From positions 1 to 64,000 of the forward strand of contig URCA01000017.1 in NCBI GenBank assembly GCA_900546265.1: a stretch of 64,000 bases of DNA, in the 5' to 3' direction. The position numbers were made by a program, and so were the translations under genes. Within the stretch, counting starts at the first letter, position 1. The number at the start of each line of letters is the position of its first letter. The DNA is from an uncultured Oscillospiraceae bacterium (lineage in GTDB: Bacteria; Bacillota; Clostridia; Oscillospirales; Acutalibacteraceae). Of the stretch, positions 59,498 through 64,000 are shown one piece after another. Under the pieces are notes generated by a model. That model did not search any database and had not been told where the DNA came from. It was given only the letters and a program-made list of their open reading frames with translations.

Positions 59498-59789
59498 CAG
59501 CGGCAAACCTCCCTTCTTATGCCGCATCCGGCGGCGGTATTCTTAAAAAAGCCAGGGAAATGCCCCTGTCGTATCGGCTTGGTATTCCTATTCATTGTAC
59601 GAAACTTTACAGCCTCTGTCAAGAAAGAATCCGATGAATTTTCCCTTAAGGGACGGTTGCCAAGCCGCCGGAAATTCTCTGCAATAAAAGGGAAAGTCCC
59701 TCTTGGCTCTCCAGTCGGCATCATAGAAGAGGGGTGGTCCGTATTAGACCGTTTTCGGCGGGAAGATGCGTAAAAAAGCGGAAACTCTC

Positions 59790-59817
59790 TTGATTTTTCT
59801 TTTCTTTGTGCTATACT
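59790..59817 (+). promoter_or_regulatory. pheST promoter
   Basis: TTGATT (59790-59795), 16-base spacer, TATACT (59812-59817). The preceding 59528-59789 contains no gene that I can support. Confidence 0.7.
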
Positions 59818-59823
59818 AAACTA

Positions 59824-60096
59824 CAACAACGCAGTGATGGAGAGAGTAGGCCGTTTTTTCTTCCACCGCAGAGAGGGGCGTTGCGGCAGCTTGCCGCAGC
59901 TGAAAGCGCCCTGTGGCAGCGAACGGCTGAAGTTCACTCCGGAGCGGCGCCGCTCAAACGCCCGGACTTCCGCGGCGCGGTAGGCGGCGACGGCAGGCAC
60001 CGTTACCGGCCGCAGAAGTGTTTGCTTCGGGCAAAAAGTAGGGTGGTACCACGGAGAATGTGTCTTCGTCCCTTTTCAGGGGGCGGAGACTTTTTT
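59824..60096 (+). promoter_or_regulatory. T-box leader of pheST, Phe specifier
   Basis: Contains the GAGTAG and AGAGAG motifs of stem I, specifier TTC at 59933-59935 (followed by A and CTCC pairing with upstream GGAG), T-box AGGGTGGTACCACGG at 60040-60054, and a terminator GTCTTCGTCCC/GGGGGCGGAGAC with six T at 60062-60096. Uncharged tRNA-Phe is expected to induce pheST. Confidence 0.94.
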
Positions 60097-60162
60097 ATTC
60101 CCCCGAAAAACCGGACGCTATCCGGGCGGCCCGCACAACAGAGAAAGGCAGGTTATGACGCA

Positions 60163-61182
60163 ATGAAAGAGAAACTCGACGCCCTGCGGGAAAAGGCCCT
60201 GCAGGAACTGGAAACCCTGAGCGCGCCCAAGGACCTGGAGGAATTCCGTATCCGCGTCATGGGCAAAAAAGGCACGCTGACCGAGATACTGCGCGGTATG
60301 GGCGGCCTTCCGGCGGAGGAGCGTCCCCGGGTGGGGCAGATGGTCAACGAGCTGCGCCAAAAGCTGGAGGAGGCCCTGGCCAGCCGGGAGGCCGCCATCC
60401 AGGAAGCCATCAAGCTCAAGCGTCTGGAAGAGGAAAAGCTGGACGTGACCATGCCCGGCAAGGCCTGCAAAACGGGAGGGCTTCATCCTCTCAACGCGGT
60501 GCTTGAGGACATGCTCGATATCTTCCAGTCCATGGGCTTCGATGTGGTGGACGGCCCGGAGGTGGAAACCGATCACTATATCTTCGAGGCGCTGAACGTG
60601 CCCAAGGATCACCCCGCCCGGGACATGCAGGACACCTTCTACCTGTCGGATAATCTCCTGCTGCGTTCCCAGACCTCGTCGGCGCAGATCCGCACCATGG
60701 AAGCCCGCAAGCCCCCCATCCGGATAGTCTGCCCCGGCCGGGTGTTCCGCGCCGACGAGGTGGACGCCACCCATTCCCCGGTGTTCCATCAGATGGAAGG
60801 GCTGGTGGTGGACAAGGGCATCACCATGTGCGATCTCAAGGGAATTCTCGAACAGTTCGCTCACGAAATTTATGGGCCGGAAACCAAGGTGAAATTCCGT
60901 CCCTCCTTCTTCCCCTTCACCGAGCCGAGCGTGGAAGTGGACGTGTCCTGCTCCGAGTGCGGCGGCAAGGGCTGCCGGGTCTGCAAGGGCAGCGGCTGGA
61001 TCGAAATCCTTGGCGCCGGGATGGTGCATCCCAACGTTTTGGCCGGATGCAGCATCGACCCGGAGGTGTATTCCGGCTTTGCCTTCGGCATCGGCCTGGA
61101 TCGGCTGACCATTACCAAGTACAAAATCAGCGACATCCGCCTGCTGTTTGAAAACGATCTGCGTTTTCTGGAGCAGTTCTGA
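60163..61182 (+). CDS. pheS: Phenylalanine-tRNA ligase alpha subunit
   Basis: A 339-residue class II synthetase catalytic subunit. Coiled coil at about 1-85, motif 2 region HPARDMQDTFYLSDNLLLRS near residue 150, VFRADEVDATHSPVFHQMEG, and motif 3 GFAFGIGLDRLTITKY near the C-terminus. It joins phenylalanine to tRNA-Phe as an alpha2-beta2 enzyme with PheT. ATG 60163 fits family length; the open frame before it lies in the T-box leader. Confidence 0.97.
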   Translation: MKEKLDALREKALQELETLSAPKDLEEFRIRVMGKKGTLTEILRGMGGLPAEERPRVGQMVNELRQKLEEALASREAAIQEAIKLKRLEEEKLDVTMPGKACKTGGLHPLNAVLEDMLDIFQSMGFDVVDGPEVETDHYIFEALNVPKDHPARDMQDTFYLSDNLLLRSQTSSAQIRTMEARKPPIRIVCPGRVFRADEVDATHSPVFHQMEGLVVDKGITMCDLKGILEQFAHEIYGPETKVKFRPSFFPFTEPSVEVDVSCSECGGKGCRVCKGSGWIEILGAGMVHPNVLAGCSIDPEVYSGFAFGIGLDRLTITKYKISDIRLLFENDLRFLEQF

Positions 61183-61201
61183 GAAGGGAGAGTATGCGAG
61201 T

Positions 61202-63592
61202 ATGAATATATCTTTAAGCTGGCTCAAGCGGTACGTGGCCATTGACGTGCCGGTGCAGGAGCTGTGCGATAAAATGGTGATGAGCGGCTTCGAGGTGGAA
61301 AGCATCGAGGATCTGTCCGCCACCATGGACCGTGTGGTGGTAGGCCGGATCGCCAAGCTGGAGAAACATCCGGACGCCGATAAATTGCAGATCTGCCAAA
61401 TCGACATTGGCCAGGACGAACCGGTGCAGATCGTCACCGGCGCGGACAACGTTTTTGAGGGGGCCCTGGTGCCCGCCTCCCTTCACGACTCCCATCTTCC
61501 CAACGGGATGCACATCAAAAAGGGCAAGCTGCGGGGCGTGGTCTCCAACGGGATGCTCTGCTCCGGGGAGGAGCTCTGCCTGAAAGAAGGGGACTATCCC
61601 GGCGCGGAGGTGCACGGTATTCTCATCCTGGAGGGGGAATGGGCGCCCGGCACCGATATGCGCGAGGTGCTGCACCTGAACGACACGGTTATCGATTTTA
61701 AAATCACCGCCAACCGGCCCGACTGCCAGAGCGTGCTGGGCGTGGCCCGCGAGGTGGCGGTGGCTCTGCAAAAAGAATTCCATCCGCCGGTGCCCGTTTA
61801 TACGGCCAAGGGAGGGGATATCCGCGATCACATCGATATCACCGTGGAGGATACCGATCTCTGCCCCCGGTATCTGGGCCGGGTGGTGAAGAACCTGCGG
61901 ATCGCCGAATCCCCCGAGTGGATGAAGCTTTGCCTGCGGGCGGCGGGGATGCGGCCCATCAACAACATCGTGGACATCACCAACTATGTCATGCTGGAGA
62001 CGGGGCAGCCCATGCACGCCTTCGATCTCCGGGATGTGCGGGGGGGCAAAATCATCGTGCGCCGCGCCAAGGACGGCGAGGCCATCACCACCCTGGACGG
62101 CAAACTCCATACCCTGACGGCCGACATGCTGGTCATCGCCGACGCCGAAGCGCCCTCCTGCCTGGCGGGCATCATGGGCGGGCTGAACAGCGAAATCAAG
62201 GCCGATACCACCGACCTGTTCCTCGAATGCGCCAAATTCCGCCGGGACAGCGTGCGCCGTACGGCCCGCGCCCTGGGGATGCGCACCGAATCCAGCGCCC
62301 GCTTTGAGAAGGGCGTGGACATCGCCGGGGTGGAATACGCCATGGAGCGGGCGCTCCAGCTCATCGACGAATTAAACGCTGGCGACATTGTGGAGGGCGC
62401 CATCGACCGGCATCAGGGTCTGCCCGAGCCCCGCACCATCCATGTCACGGCGGACAGCATCAACGCCCTGCTCGGCGTGGAGGTGCCCTATACCGCGATG
62501 GTGGATATTCTCAACAGCCTGTGCATCACCACCACGCTGGAAAACGGCTGGCTGACCTGCACCGTCCCCTCGTTCCGGGACGACGTGGAGGGGCGCGCCG
62601 ATCTGGCGGAGGAAGTCATGCGGGTGTACGGCTACGATCACATCGTGGCCACCCCCATGCGCGGGACCATCGTCCGCGGGCGACGCCTGCCGGAACGGAA
62701 AAACACCGATAAAGTCAAGGCCGCGCTGGTGGCCGAACGGATGCGGGAAATCACCACGTATTCCTTTATCAGCGGGAAAGCCATTGAAACGCTGAACCTG
62801 TCGGCCGAGGATCCCCGTCGGCAGGCCATCACCCTGCTCAACCCCCTGGGAGAGGAATACTCCACCCTGCGCACCCAGCTTGTGACCAGCATGCTTACGG
62901 TGCTGGCCACCAATGCCAGCCGGAAAATCCCGGCCGTCCGCTTTTTCGAGGTCAGTAAGCGGTTCGTCGCCAAGAGCCTGCCGCTGACCGAGCAGCCGGA
63001 CGAGATCCCGGTGCTCTGCCTCGGACTGTATGGCGAAGGCGAGGATTTCTTCACCCTGAAGGGCGTTCTGGAAAATCTGTTCGCCGCGTTCGGCGTACAA
63101 GCCGACTACGCCGTGGCGGCAGAGCCGTACCTTCATCCCGGGCGCCAGGCTTCTGCCCGCTCCGGCGACACTGTTCTGGCCACCCTCGGCGAGATGCATC
63201 CCGACGTGGCAGCCAAATATGGGCTGGACGAGCGGGTGTATGTGGCAGAGGTGGAGCTTCGGGCGCTGTTCGCCGCAGCCGGCGGCCCCATTGTATACAA
63301 GCCTCTTCCCCGCTTCCCGGCGGTGGAACGGGATTTGGCCCTGCTGTGCGACGATGACCTGCCGGTCGCGGAAATCGAAAAAGCCATCCGGTCCGCCGGC
63401 GGCCGGTATCTGGAAAGCGTCCAGCTGTTCGACGTTTACCGCGGCGCGCAGATTACCGCCGGGAAAAAGAGCGTGGCGTACAGCCTGATGTTCCGCTCTC
63501 CTGAAGGGACGCTGACCGACGCCGAAATTGAGCCGGCGCTTAAGAAAATCTTCAAGAGTCTGCATGAAAAAGGTTGCATTCTCCGCTCATAA
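61202..63592 (+). CDS. pheT: Phenylalanine-tRNA ligase beta subunit
   Basis: A 796-residue subunit. An EMAP-like tRNA-binding domain (HPDADKLQICQIDIGQDEPV, about 40-150), B3/B4 editing domain (about 200-395), B5 DNA-binding-like domain (about 405-475), the catalytic-like core and a C-terminal ferredoxin-fold anticodon-binding domain (about 700-795). Starts 19 bases after pheS. Length is typical. Confidence 0.97.
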   Translation: MNISLSWLKRYVAIDVPVQELCDKMVMSGFEVESIEDLSATMDRVVVGRIAKLEKHPDADKLQICQIDIGQDEPVQIVTGADNVFEGALVPASLHDSHLPNGMHIKKGKLRGVVSNGMLCSGEELCLKEGDYPGAEVHGILILEGEWAPGTDMREVLHLNDTVIDFKITANRPDCQSVLGVAREVAVALQKEFHPPVPVYTAKGGDIRDHIDITVEDTDLCPRYLGRVVKNLRIAESPEWMKLCLRAAGMRPINNIVDITNYVMLETGQPMHAFDLRDVRGGKIIVRRAKDGEAITTLDGKLHTLTADMLVIADAEAPSCLAGIMGGLNSEIKADTTDLFLECAKFRRDSVRRTARALGMRTESSARFEKGVDIAGVEYAMERALQLIDELNAGDIVEGAIDRHQGLPEPRTIHVTADSINALLGVEVPYTAMVDILNSLCITTTLENGWLTCTVPSFRDDVEGRADLAEEVMRVYGYDHIVATPMRGTIVRGRRLPERKNTDKVKAALVAERMREITTYSFISGKAIETLNLSAEDPRRQAITLLNPLGEEYSTLRTQLVTSMLTVLATNASRKIPAVRFFEVSKRFVAKSLPLTEQPDEIPVLCLGLYGEGEDFFTLKGVLENLFAAFGVQADYAVAAEPYLHPGRQASARSGDTVLATLGEMHPDVAAKYGLDERVYVAEVELRALFAAAGGPIVYKPLPRFPAVERDLALLCDDDLPVAEIEKAIRSAGGRYLESVQLFDVYRGAQITAGKKSVAYSLMFRSPEGTLTDAEIEPALKKIFKSLHEKGCILRS

Positions 63593-63596
63593 TCCC

Positions 63597-63625
63597 TTGA
63601 AAATATGCATAGACTGCTGTATAAT
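63597..63625 (+). promoter_or_regulatory. Promoter of the ireB-like gene
   Basis: TTGAAA (63597-63602), 17-base spacer, TATAAT (63620-63625), immediately after pheT. Confidence 0.75.
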
Positions 63626-63766
63626 GAAAAACATGGACAACTCGTTTTGGAAAACAGAAAGACTTGTTTTCCGTTTATTTTCAGACACAAGCGAGTAATT
63701 CCGGCCGTATCCGGTCATATTAACGAATGTCCATGCCGCGTACTACGGCAGACTGGAGGGAGCGTC

Positions 63767-64000
63767 ATGCTGGACAAAACGATGACATTTTCACTGGGTG
63801 ACGACAAAGAGCAGGAAATGAAAGTGGTGCTGACCACCGTGTATGACGCTCTACGGGAAAAAGGGTATAACCCCATCAATCAAATTGTCGGATATCTCCT
63901 GTCGGAGGATCCCACGTATATTACCACCCACAACAACGCCCGCAGCCTCATCCGCAAGCTGGATCGGGACGAGTTGCTCCGCGCACTGGTTCGTTCATAT
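63767..64000 (+). CDS. IreB family regulatory phosphoprotein (partial, cut by window end)
   Basis: The first 78 residues of a UPF0297/IreB protein: MLDKTMTFSLGDDKEQEMKV, then ALREKGYNPINQIVGYLLSE, DPTYITTHNNARSLIRKLDR. The family is usually about 85-90 residues, so little is missing. In enterococci IreB is phosphorylated by the Ser/Thr kinase IreK and affects cephalosporin tolerance. Thr residues near the start (DKTMTF) correspond to the known phosphorylation region. GGAGGG precedes ATG 63767. In Firmicutes it commonly precedes the ruvX-like yqgF gene. Confidence 0.93.
   Translation, partial: MLDKTMTFSLGDDKEQEMKVVLTTVYDALREKGYNPINQIVGYLLSEDPTYITTHNNARSLIRKLDRDELLRALVRSY

Noticed and set aside
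1..64000. rRNA, tRNA, transposase or phage genes
   Set aside because: No convincing tRNA cloverleaf, rRNA segment, DDE or serine/tyrosine recombinase, or phage structural gene was recognised.

Overview
The window reads as chromosome of a GC-rich low-GC-type Gram-positive (Firmicutes, class Clostridia; an Oscillospiraceae-like gut or anaerobic lineage is the best guess, not proven). The reasons are three tRNA-sensing T-box leaders, many AGGAGG-type ribosome binding sites with TTG/GTG starts, a SipW-type signal peptidase, an IreB homologue, a YtrA-type GntR regulator, FeoAB and TelA/XpaC. No rRNA, tRNA, transposase or prophage was seen.

Region 1 (1-8060) is housekeeping: a DUF2089/SHOCT-like cluster, then rsmD-coaD-coiled-coil gene, proC, a cysteine-synthase-like enzyme, a Nudix hydrolase and a UDG-family glycosylase on the minus strand, then an autoregulated marR-MATE efflux pair. 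Region 2 (8062-14951) is a complete trpEGDCFBA operon read on the minus strand behind a tRNA-Trp T-box. Region 3 (14948-17271) is a membrane Cache-GGDEF-EAL protein with a degenerate GGDEF. Region 4 (17460-19450) is a 26-repeat CRISPR array of type I-C-like repeat with no cas gene in the window, and its probable leader. Region 5 (19451-29352) is a proton antiporter, a LysR regulator and a dipeptide-type ABC importer operon with a cupin and an M24 peptidase.

Region 6 (29440-41710) holds a small XRE gene with a nonsense-interrupted neighbour, DegV, a PAS-GGDEF cyclase, an RlmD-like RNA methyltransferase, a GntR-ABC operon, a large CotH/lamin-tail lipoprotein, feoAB and a DtxR/MntR regulator. 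Region 7 (41762-49966) holds ilvA-ridA behind an Ile T-box, an ECF S-component, a Usp-like protein and a marR-controlled heterodimeric ABC exporter.

Region 8 (50158-57121) is the most unusual: a minus-strand operon with an active-looking SipW signal peptidase, a second signal-peptidase-fold protein that has lost both catalytic residues, three secreted proteins and one 48-residue peptide sharing a SipW-type signal/cleavage motif, a wall-anchor-like protein, tiny membrane proteins, and a 273-bp compound multi-hairpin element between two genes. An XRE gene with no normal start codon lies divergently. Region 9 (57204-64000) is telA-xpaC, pheST behind a Phe T-box, and the start of ireB.

Coordinates of starts were chosen by ribosome binding sites and family length; all functional calls are by eye from sequence motifs, without database searches.
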